Source of the DNA: Roseovarius sp. | GTDB taxonomy: Bacteria; Pseudomonadota; Alphaproteobacteria; Rhodobacterales; Rhodobacteraceae | Length of the DNA stretch: 64,000 nt | Direction of reading: 5' to 3' | NCBI RefSeq assembly: GCF_027019125.1 | Contig: NZ_JALUXE010000024.1 | Location: forward strand, 98,590-162,589 | Shown here: positions 9,913 to 15,865 of the stretch, in pieces | Numbering within the stretch: position 1 is the stretch's first letter | How the letters are laid out: every line of letters begins with the position of its first letter | Program-made: the position numbers and the translations under genes | The notes under the pieces: model-generated | Told to the model about the DNA's origin: nothing | The model's database searches: none | The model's input: the letters and a program-made list of their open reading frames with translations, nothing else

Positions 9913-10239
9913 TTACTCCTGTGCCCCGCCCAGATGGGCAGAAAACTGGCGATAGATTGCCTCGGACAGGCCCAGACCCGCGCGCCCCGCCCCCACTTCG
10001 GTCAGCGTGCTGTCGAGGAGGGATTGAGCGGTCTGGGTTGCCGAACTTTCCGTCAACGAGTCTCCAAACGACGCGGCGCGGCCGGATTGTAGGATCTGGT
10101 TGAGAAAAAGCGCCTCGAACCCCTCTGCCGCGCCGCGCAGCCGGTCCGCGTCGCGCGTGGCCTTGGTGGCAATCTTGTCGTCGGACAGGCTAGAAGCCTG
10201 GCGGGCATCAAACGCTGTGGCAACCGGGGACAGGGTCAT
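9913..10239 (-). CDS. flgJ: FlgJ-type rod scaffold protein lacking the muramidase domain
   Basis: A 108-residue protein matching only the N-terminal rod-binding half of enteric FlgJ: AAEGFEALFLNQILQSGR is the typical helix, and LGLSEAIYRQFS closes the domain. Enteric FlgJ carries a second peptidoglycan hydrolase half that is absent here, as in other alphaproteobacteria; the separate SltF-like enzyme at 3828 would supply that activity. It acts as a cap or scaffold during rod assembly in the periplasm. The start at 10239 has GAGGAG nine bases upstream. It sits 13 bases after flgI and three before flgK. Confidence 0.88.
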   Translation of the reverse strand: MTLSPVATAFDARQASSLSDDKIATKATRDADRLRGAAEGFEALFLNQILQSGRAASFGDSLTESSATQTAQSLLDSTLTEVGAGRAGLGLSEAIYRQFSAHLGGAQE

Positions 10240-10252
10240 GGCTGTATGCTCC

Positions 10253-11380
10253 TCAGATCACGATCAGGTCGGCGCGCAGGGCACCCGCGCGGTGCAGCGC
10301 CTCGAGAATGGCCACCAGATCGGCGGCACTCGCCCCCACGGCATTGATCGCATCGACCAGCGAGGCCAGCGACACACCCGGATCAAACACAAAGGCGGGG
10401 TTGTTTTCCTGCTGCACGTCAATCTGCGTATCCGGTGTCACCACGGCATTGCCCGGCACCACCACGCCGCCATCCCGGCCATTAACAACCGTTGCGCCCT
10501 GGTCGACGTTGAAATCCTCGTTCACCCGCACGGTCAGCGAGCCATGCGAGACAGCGGCGGGCGTCACCCGCACCATGCCACCAATGACCACCGTGCCGGT
10601 GCGCGCATTGACGATGACCTGTGCCGGCGGCGCAGCGGGATCAACCTCGATATCCTGCAAGAGACCCATGAAAGGCACCCGCGCCGCCGGATCGGCCGGC
10701 GCGCGCACCCGCACCGAACTGCCGTCAAAGGCCACGGCCACACCATCGCCAAACTGCGCATTGATCGCATCGGCCACATTGCTCGCGGTCGAGAAATCCG
10801 GGCGGTTCAGATTCAGCACGAAATACTCGGTTTCCAGAAAGGCTGTTTCGACCATCCGTTCGACCGTGGCACCACGCGGCACCCGCCCCACGGTGGGCAC
10901 ATTGACCACCACGGACGAGCCGTCGCCGCCTTCGACCCCCAGGCCGCCAACCACCAGATTGCCCTGGGCGATGGCGTAGACCTCGCCATCCGCCCCCATC
11001 AGCGGCGTCATCAATAGGGTACCGCCCTGCAGGGACTTGGCCTTGCCAGCGGTCGAAACCGTGACATCCAACACCTGACCCGGCTTGAGAAACGGCGGCA
11101 ACTCGGCCGTCACCATCACCGCCGCCGCGTTCTTGGCATCCAGGTCGTTGGTCCCCACCTCGAGCCCGAGGCGCGAGATGATGGATTGCATGGATTGCCG
11201 CGTGAGGCCCGAGTTGCCGTCGCCCGACCCGTTCAGACCCACGACAAGACCATAGCCCACCAGCGGGTTCGATCGCACCCCGGCCACATCCGCCAGATCC
11301 TTGAGCCGGTCGGCCAGCGCCGCCCCCGGCACGAGGCAGACCAGCAACAACAGGACTCTCAGCATGCCCGCGCCCTTCAT
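10253..11380 (-). CDS. flgI: Flagellar P-ring protein FlgI
   Basis: A 375-residue P-ring subunit. A Sec signal peptide ([18 protein letters not shown]) precedes the highly conserved [15 protein letters not shown] and [16 protein letters not shown] blocks. [20 protein letters not shown] and the C-terminal [23 protein letters not shown] are also standard for the family. It forms the periplasmic bushing around the rod in the peptidoglycan layer. The start codon overlaps the flgH stop as ATGA (translational coupling); an internal ATG at 11365 is another possible start and fits the signal peptide better. Confidence 0.95.
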   Translation of the reverse strand: MKGAGMLRVLLLLVCLVPGAALADRLKDLADVAGVRSNPLVGYGLVVGLNGSGDGNSGLTRQSMQSIISRLGLEVGTNDLDAKNAAAVMVTAELPPFLKPGQVLDVTVSTAGKAKSLQGGTLLMTPLMGADGEVYAIAQGNLVVGGLGVEGGDGSSVVVNVPTVGRVPRGATVERMVETAFLETEYFVLNLNRPDFSTASNVADAINAQFGDGVAVAFDGSSVRVRAPADPAARVPFMGLLQDIEVDPAAPPAQVIVNARTGTVVIGGMVRVTPAAVSHGSLTVRVNEDFNVDQGATVVNGRDGGVVVPGNAVVTPDTQIDVQQENNPAFVFDPGVSLASLVDAINAVGASAADLVAILEALHRAGALRADLIVI

Positions 11381-12039
11381 AGCGGCGACACGGTTTCAAA
11401 GGCGCGGCGCAGCCAGCCTTGCTTGGCGGTATCGGCCACATCGCCCGCACCCACATATTTGATCTCGGCATGGGCGATCCGGTCAGACCGCACGACGTTG
11501 TCGGCGGAAATATCCGTAGGCCGCACCACTCCGCGCAGACGGATGTATTCCTGACCATTGTTGAGCGTCAGTTTCTTTTGGCCCACGATTTCGAGGTTGC
11601 CACCGGGGAGCACCCGCACAACGGAAACCGATACGCGGCCCGTCAGAGAATTGGACTGCGTGGCATTGCCCCGCCCGGCATAGCTGCGGGTGGTGCCGCT
11701 GGTCAGGCGACTATCGTCAAAGCCGAAGGACAGAACGTCGGGCAGGTCCAGCTCGAAACTGTCGGTCTTGCTTGATCCCGCCGCCTGCGATTTGCTCGCG
11801 GCAAAACGCTCGGAGAATTCGACCGTCAGAATGTCGCCCACGGATCGCGCGCGCCGGTCGGCAACGAAGAGACCGTTGGAATATCCGGCATAGATCGAGC
11901 CTGTGGGCATCAGGCGCGATTGCTGCACCTCTTCGACCGGGTAAACCGGCGCATAAAGCTCCGATTCCGCCTCTTCGATCTGGGTGGAACAACCGGCCAG
12001 CGCAACAAGCGCGACAGCGGTGCAGGTGAAACGGCGCAT
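11377..12039 (-). CDS. flgH: Flagellar L-ring lipoprotein FlgH
   Basis: A 220-residue outer-membrane ring protein. The lipoprotein signal [17 protein letters not shown] gives the lipobox LAGC with the acylated Cys at residue 17. The L-ring core follows: [27 protein letters not shown], then the [11 protein letters not shown] and [14 protein letters not shown] blocks typical of FlgH. The start at 12039 has AAGGGG ahead. It lies 11 bases downstream of flgG and overlaps flgI by four bases. Confidence 0.95.
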   Translation of the reverse strand: MRRFTCTAVALVALAGCSTQIEEAESELYAPVYPVEEVQQSRLMPTGSIYAGYSNGLFVADRRARSVGDILTVEFSERFAASKSQAAGSSKTDSFELDLPDVLSFGFDDSRLTSGTTRSYAGRGNATQSNSLTGRVSVSVVRVLPGGNLEIVGQKKLTLNNGQEYIRLRGVVRPTDISADNVVRSDRIAHAEIKYVGAGDVADTAKQGWLRRAFETVSPL

Positions 12040-12050
12040 CAGGATCCCCT

Positions 12051-12839
12051 TCAGAGATTATTGGCGAGATAGCTCATCATGTCGTCCGAGGCCGAGATGG
12101 AGCGGGAGTTGATTTCATAGGCGCGCTGCGCTTCGATCATGTCGACCAGCTCCTGCACCACGTTGACATTCGAGGTCTCCAGCGTGCCCTGAAGCAAGGC
12201 CCCCATGCCGTCCTCGACCGGATTGCCCACGATCGGCGCGCCGCTTGCGGTGCTCTCGACCACAAAGGTTTCGCCCACCGGCTCCAGCCCGCGCGGATTG
12301 GCGAATTGCGCAAGGGTCAACTGCCCCACCTCCTCGGCCTCGACCGCATCGGGCAGGGTCACGCTGACGATGCCGTCACGGGAAATGCTGATGCTGGTGG
12401 CCTCGGCGGGGATCTGGATTTCGGGCTGCACGATGTAGCCGCTCGACGTGGTCAGGACACCATCGGCATTCTGCGAGAACGTGCCGTTGCGCGTGTATCC
12501 GATCCGCCCATCCGGCATCAGCACCTGAAAGAACCCCTTGCCGTCAATCGCCAGATCCAGCGCGTTGTCTGTCGTGGTCAGGCTGCCTTGGGTATAGATC
12601 TTTTCGGTGCTGACCAGCCGCACACCCGTTCCCAGCGTGGTGGGTGCCGTCTGTTCGGTCGCCTCGGATGTCTGCGCGCCGGCAGGCCGCAGCGTCTGAT
12701 AGAGCAGCGTTTCGAAATTGGCGCGGTCGCGCTTGAAACCGGTGGTGTTGACGTTGGCCAGGTTATTGGAAATCACCTGAATACGGGCTTGCTGCGCATT
12801 GAGCCCGGTTTTGGCCACATGCATCACGTTCGAGGACAT
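12051..12839 (-). CDS. flgG: Flagellar distal rod protein FlgG
   Basis: A 262-residue axial protein of standard length. The N-terminus has GLNAQQARIQVISNNLANVN with TTGFKRDRANFE, the central part carries the FlgE/F/G beta motif (IDGKGFFQV), and the C-terminus ends VQELVDMIEAQRAYEINSRS. It builds the distal rod that passes the P and L rings. It is the first gene of the flgGHIJKL operon, with a perfect sigma54 promoter about 40 bases upstream and a GGAAAGG ribosome site. Confidence 0.96.
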   Translation of the reverse strand: MSSNVMHVAKTGLNAQQARIQVISNNLANVNTTGFKRDRANFETLLYQTLRPAGAQTSEATEQTAPTTLGTGVRLVSTEKIYTQGSLTTTDNALDLAIDGKGFFQVLMPDGRIGYTRNGTFSQNADGVLTTSSGYIVQPEIQIPAEATSISISRDGIVSVTLPDAVEAEEVGQLTLAQFANPRGLEPVGETFVVESTASGAPIVGNPVEDGMGALLQGTLETSNVNVVQELVDMIEAQRAYEINSRSISASDDMMSYLANNL

Positions 12840-12879
12840 CGGCGCTGCCTTTCCTGAGGTCTCTGTTCGATCTCAGTCT

Positions 12880-12894
12880 GCAAACGTCGTGCCA
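12880..12894 (-). promoter_or_regulatory. Sigma54 (-24/-12) promoter of flgGHIJKL
   Basis: Minus-strand sequence TGGCACGACGTTTGC matches the sigma54 consensus TGGCAC-N5-TTGC exactly. The predicted start of transcription, about base 12869, leaves a leader near 30 bases before the flgG ATG. FleQ/FleT are the likely activators. Confidence 0.88.
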
Positions 12895-12966
12895 GCCCGA
12901 TCTGGTTTTACGACCAATGCGCCGGTAATTTTAGCGCCATGCCGAAAAAATGAGATGGGCGGCCTC

Positions 12967-13602
12967 TCACGGCGCGCGCCCGCAGCTCTCGGGACGGGCA
13001 TCCGTGGGCATCTCGGCGCACCATTTGGCAAACTCTGCCCCCGCGCGCTCTTGCACTGCCAGCCGCGCCTTGGGCTCCAGCCCGGCCATGGCCACCTCCC
13101 GCAGCGCAAAGCCGCCCGGCTCTTCAAAGGCAGCGCCCAGCGTGAACCAGAGCGCCGCCTCTTCCATCCGGGCGGGACTGCGCAATTGCGCCTCGACCCG
13201 ACCGAGCGCCACGAATTGTCCCGTCACACCAGCCTCGGCCCGGGCGCGCAGATCGGCCAGCAACCGATCCGCCAGCCGGGCGCGGGCCGGTTCGGTCAAA
13301 CGGTTCAACAGAAGATCGCTCACGTCCATTGCCCGGGTCTCGCCCGCAAGACGCGCCCGCCATGCCCAATAGGCCGCTGCCTGATCGTCCTGCGGCACGC
13401 CCTGCCCGCGTGCCAGCATCACCGCAAGGTTGACCTGAGCCGCCCGGTGCCCGGCCTGTGCCAGATCGGCGAAAATCGCCACAGCCGCCCCGGCCTGTCC
13501 ATCTTGTGCCAGGGCCACGGCCCGGCCGAAATCCGGCGTAGACCCGGCCATCGCGGCCGCGCCGCATAACCAAACCGTAGATGCCAGCAAGAACCGCCGC
13601 AT
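12967..13602 (-). CDS. Exported Sel1/TPR-like repeat protein of the flagellar cluster
   Basis: A 211-residue protein with a Sec signal (MRRFLLASTVWLCGAAAMA). Helical repeats resemble Sel1: FGRAVALAQDGQAGAAVAIF, AGHRAAQVNLAVMLARGQG and DDQAAAYWAWRARLAG. The C-terminal half is helical with a late Cys pair (KWCAEM, ESCG). It should act as a periplasmic adaptor. Its ATG directly abuts the stop of the NHLP-like gene (TAGATG), so the two are coupled. I do not recognise a named flagellar protein; the position between the flgG promoter and the FliL-like gene suggests a motor or assembly accessory. Confidence 0.7.
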   Translation of the reverse strand: MRRFLLASTVWLCGAAAMAGSTPDFGRAVALAQDGQAGAAVAIFADLAQAGHRAAQVNLAVMLARGQGVPQDDQAAAYWAWRARLAGETRAMDVSDLLLNRLTEPARARLADRLLADLRARAEAGVTGQFVALGRVEAQLRSPARMEEAALWFTLGAAFEEPGGFALREVAMAGLEPKARLAVQERAGAEFAKWCAEMPTDARPESCGRAP

Positions 13603-13980
13603 CTACTTGCCCGCCATCATCACCAGTTGCAGATACATCATGCGCCGTCGCTCTCCGTCCGGGCGCTGCTCATAGACCACCAGACGATGCCGCTGCGTGG
13701 GGGTCATCTCGACGTCGATGCTGACCGTGTCGGGCAGGTGAATATCGTGCTGCGCCAAGAGCGCCTTGGGATCGGCCAAAAGAGCGGTGCTGAAGGCGCG
13801 ATCAATCCAGCTCCGGGCCAGAGCCCGCCCAAGGATTTCCGGCAAATGCCGCTCGACCAGCGAAATATCGTGCAGATTGGTGCTCCGCCGCACCAGAGGA
13901 AAGGCGTCCGGCGCTTGGCCCGGCGCGGCCTGTCCCGCAGACCGGCGCAACATCCTGAATTTTGACAAGGCGCCCGCCAC
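13603..13980 (-). CDS. Small protein with NHLP (nitrile-hydratase-alpha-like) domain, unknown function
   Basis: A 125-residue cytoplasmic-looking protein. Residues about 50-110 (ARSWIDRAFSTALLADPKAL, then LPDTVSIDVEMTPTQRHRLV) read like the nitrile hydratase alpha-like fold used as a leader in NHLP-type peptides. The metal-binding Cys cluster of true nitrile hydratase is absent. The start is the GTG at 13980, because AAGGAG lies eight bases ahead; the track start at 14004 lies upstream of that site. It is coupled to the exported repeat protein downstream. I know no described flagellar role. Confidence 0.6.
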   Translation of the reverse strand: MAGALSKFRMLRRSAGQAAPGQAPDAFPLVRRSTNLHDISLVERHLPEILGRALARSWIDRAFSTALLADPKALLAQHDIHLPDTVSIDVEMTPTQRHRLVVYEQRPDGERRRMMYLQLVMMAGK

Positions 13981-14037
13981 TCTGCCCACTCCTTCTGGTT
14001 TCACCGCGTCGCTTGGGCGATACGGTTCCTCACAGAC

Positions 14038-14064
14038 ACAACGACAAAAAACCCTGTCAGTTTA
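14038..14064 (-). promoter_or_regulatory. Possible sigma28-like promoter for the NHLP-like/Sel1-like pair (weak)
   Basis: Minus strand reads TAAA-N15-GTCGTTGT, against TAAA-N15-GCCGATAA for flagellar sigma28 promoters: the -35 and spacing agree, the -10 only half. It lies about 60 bases ahead of the 13980 GTG. Low-weight prediction. Confidence 0.22.
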
Positions 14065-14072
14065 GCGTCGCT

Positions 14073-14087
14073 TGGCGCGGTCCTTGC
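14073..14087 (+). promoter_or_regulatory. Sigma54-like site ahead of the FliL-like gene
   Basis: TGGCGC-N5-TTGC, one mismatch from consensus with exact spacing. The predicted transcription start (about 14099) falls on the ATG at 14100, so a message from it would be leaderless. Confidence 0.4.
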
Positions 14088-14099
14088 AGTTTGCCCTGC

Positions 14100-14600
14100 A
14101 TGACCCGGATTTCGCCCCGCCAGCCGCTCATCATCTTTGCCCTGACTGCAAGTCTCGGGCCAATGGCGCTTGGGGCTGCCAGCCTTTGGGTCCTGCGCCA
14201 CACGCCCAGCGTGCCACAGCCAATGGCCGCGACTGCCCCCACGGGCGATGCCCCCGCCGGACCCGAGCCGCGCCGCTATCTGCCGCTCAGCCTGCCGGTG
14301 ACGGTGACTTTGCCAGACGGCGGCGGCACGGTCAGTATCGGCCTGGGTATCGCTCTGCGCGAGGCAGGCAGCATCGAACTCATGGCCCGGCTGGCCGACC
14401 GACAACTCGAGGCACAGGCCGAACTGGCCGATGTCGTGCTGCGCGCCGCCGAGAGCTATCCCGCCGACACCCGCCTCGCGGCGCTGCGCAACACCCTGCC
14501 CGAAACGCTGAAAGAGGCGATGAACGCCCGGCTGATCACCATGAGCGAGGAGCCTGCCATCCTGGAGGTTCTGATACTCGACTGGTCCCACGCCCCCTGA
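14100..14600 (+). CDS. FliL-like single-pass membrane protein
   Basis: A 166-residue bitopic protein: one N-terminal membrane helix (about residues 10-33, IIFALTASLGPMALGAASLW), a Pro/Ala-rich linker, then a periplasmic domain. Strands LPVTVTLPDGG and VSIGLGIAL, helices, and the closing AMNARLITMSEEPAILEVLI give a FliL-like pattern. FliL supports stators around the motor. R. sphaeroides Fla1 also has MotF, a bitopic protein needed for rotation; this gene could be that instead, and I cannot separate the two by eye. The track ORF begins at 13962, but the first ATG that gives a sensible membrane topology is at 14100. Confidence 0.6.
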   Translation: MTRISPRQPLIIFALTASLGPMALGAASLWVLRHTPSVPQPMAATAPTGDAPAGPEPRRYLPLSLPVTVTLPDGGGTVSIGLGIALREAGSIELMARLADRQLEAQAELADVVLRAAESYPADTRLAALRNTLPETLKEAMNARLITMSEEPAILEVLILDWSHAP

Positions 14601-14601
14601 T

Positions 14602-14616
14602 TGGCAGGCTTCTTGC
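14602..14616 (+). promoter_or_regulatory. Sigma54 promoter ahead of the 48-residue ORF
   Basis: TGGCAGGCTTCTTGC is TGGCAG-N5-TTGC, one mismatch in the -24 box and correct spacing. Predicted transcription from about 14628 leaves 28 bases to the ATG at 14656, matching the leader lengths of flgG and fleT. Confidence 0.7.
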
Positions 14617-14655
14617 ATCCCCGAGACATATACCAAGCCCGTGAAAGGACATCCC

Positions 14656-14802
14656 ATGATCTCCATGCGCCAGACCTTCATTCCCGCCCCCGGCACCGAT
14701 CCGCACAAACTGGGTGTGGAACTCGTGATCTGCGACGAAAATGGCGAACCGCGGCGTCAGCATGTCTGGGGTCTGGTGCGCTTGCTGCGCCGCCTCTGCT
14801 AA
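14656..14802 (+). CDS. 48-residue protein with its own sigma54 promoter, unknown function
   Basis: Too short for the ORF track. The frame runs MISMRQTFIPAPGTDPHK through DENGEPRRQHVWGLVRLLRRLC to a TAA. AAAGGA lies seven bases before the ATG, and a good sigma54 promoter lies 40 bases upstream of it, so transcription and translation signals agree. It has no signal peptide or membrane helix, a basic C-terminal helix and a terminal Cys. The likely setting is the flagellar regulon. I recognise no family; it could be a small regulator, a chaperone or an export substrate. Confidence 0.55.
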   Translation: MISMRQTFIPAPGTDPHKLGVELVICDENGEPRRQHVWGLVRLLRRLC

Positions 14803-14823
14803 GGGACGCGGGTCGCGGCCATT

Positions 14824-15045
14824 TCAGCGCGGCTGCCGCAGGTGCTGCCGAAGGCGCGTCGCAAAAGCAACAGTGCCGACCCCGAGGATCCCCCAACCTA
14901 TCGTCAGCGGCGCGGGCATCAGCCCGGCCACCGCCGTGGCCCATCCGGGTTGCAGGTAGATCCCTGCGATCAACCCGCCCGCAATCGTCAGAAACATGCG
15001 CAGCTTGAGGCAGGTGGCGCAGGTCTGTTCCTGCCTGCCCGCCAT
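14824..15045 (-). CDS. Small two-helix membrane protein with CATC motif
   Basis: A 73-residue protein: a short basic N-terminus with TCATCLK, a first hydrophobic helix (MFLTIAGGLIAGIYL) and a second (APLTIGWGILGVGTVAFA), then a basic tail. The two cysteines just before the first helix could bind a metal or haem, or form a disulphide. Its ATG overlaps the stop of the preceding gene (TGATG), so it is the last gene of the fliS group. No name is recognised. Confidence 0.55.
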   Translation of the reverse strand: MAGRQEQTCATCLKLRMFLTIAGGLIAGIYLQPGWATAVAGLMPAPLTIGWGILGVGTVAFATRLRQHLRQPR

Positions 15046-15374
15046 CAGCGCGGCCCAGCCTTGCGATCGCAGTTCAGATAGACAAGATTTGCCCGGCCGC
15101 GCCCCGCGCGCTGCGCCGCCTTGGCCGACAGCATATCGGCGGTGCGCCGCACCGCATCGAGCGCCTCGGCAAGGATCGTGATGCGATCCTGTGCGCCATC
15201 TTCAGACAAGGACGCCCCCCCCACCAGCGCAATGACCGCGCAGCGCAGGGCATGATCGGCGCGCGACACAGCCGCCAGATCCCCTGTTTCTGCCGCCGCG
15301 ACCAGCGCCGCCGTCAAGTTTCGGATCTGGTCGCCAAGAAGGCTGTAGGTCATTTGCTGCACCACACGTGTCAT
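15045..15374 (-). CDS. Small helical protein downstream of fliS, FliT-like in position
   Basis: A 109-residue, mostly helical protein (MTRVVQQMTYSLLGDQIRNL, DLAAVSRADHALRCAVIAL, ILAEALDAVRRTADMLSA) overlapping fliS by four bases (ATGA) and the next gene by one. In many bacteria the gene after fliS is fliT, a short helical export chaperone, and this could be its counterpart, but the sequence alone does not show FliT similarity that I would trust. Confidence 0.5.
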   Translation of the reverse strand: MTRVVQQMTYSLLGDQIRNLTAALVAAAETGDLAAVSRADHALRCAVIALVGGASLSEDGAQDRITILAEALDAVRRTADMLSAKAAQRAGRGRANLVYLNCDRKAGPR

Positions 15375-15769
15375 ACCGCCTGCGCCTTGACCTGCGACCC
15401 GATTTGTTGCCAGGCGTCCAGAATGTCACCCATGGCAGCGGCAGCCTCTGCCAGGCGCGCGCCCTCTTCGCCGCGCATCGCCTTGAGCACGTGAAACCGC
15501 GCGAATTCATAAAGCTGGAAAAGATCCCCCGCCAGATCGCCGCCTGCCTCGAAATCGAGACTCGATTGCAGGATATAGATCGCGGTCAGAACCCGGTTGA
15601 CGTGGTCCGCCGGCAACGGGCGCGCCTCTTGTTGGGTGCGCGCCAAGACACCGAGTGAGCGGTTGAGTTCACGCAACGTGACAAAAACGATGTCATAGGG
15701 ATCGGTTGCCGCTTCCTGCACGAGGGTCTCGGCCTGACGGTAACGGGAACGGGCGAAGGCGAAACTCAT
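15371..15769 (-). CDS. fliS: Flagellin export chaperone FliS
   Basis: A 132-residue helical bundle. The FliS signature is clear: ATDPYDIVFVTLRELNRSLG near the start, then IYILQSSLDFEAGGDLAG and LFQLYEFARFHVLKA. FliS binds the C-terminus of flagellin in the cytoplasm and keeps it unfolded for export; no flagellin gene is in the window. The start is the ATG at 15769 with AAAGGAAG five bases ahead; the track adds six residues that in fact contain the ribosome site. It heads a three-gene overlapping set just after cheA. Confidence 0.85.
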   Translation of the reverse strand: MSFAFARSRYRQAETLVQEAATDPYDIVFVTLRELNRSLGVLARTQQEARPLPADHVNRVLTAIYILQSSLDFEAGGDLAGDLFQLYEFARFHVLKAMRGEEGARLAEAAAAMGDILDAWQQIGSQVKAQAV

Positions 15770-15834
15770 CGAAACTTCCTTTGACATGATTGCCAGATCT
15801 GTTTGTCAAAACGGCAAATCGCGTCAGGATGTTA

Positions 15835-15859
15835 GCCCCGGCAGTATTGCCGCCGGGGC
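15835..15859 (-). terminator. Hairpin between cheA and fliS (terminator or processing site)
   Basis: GCCCCGGC and GCCGGGGC form an eight-base perfect stem with a nine-base loop, starting six bases after the cheA stop. No T-run follows, so it is either a weak terminator or an RNA processing element protecting the che transcript. Confidence 0.5.
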
Positions 15860-15865
15860 CTGGCG

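Noticed and set aside
7627-10092. 821-residue plus-strand ORF opposite flgK
   Set aside because: Arg/His/Pro-rich shadow of high-GC coding sequence; flgK on the other strand has family motifs at both ends.
15788-15834. Possible sigma54 site upstream of fliS
   Set aside because: CCTGAC-N5-TTGC lacks the essential GG of the -24 box.
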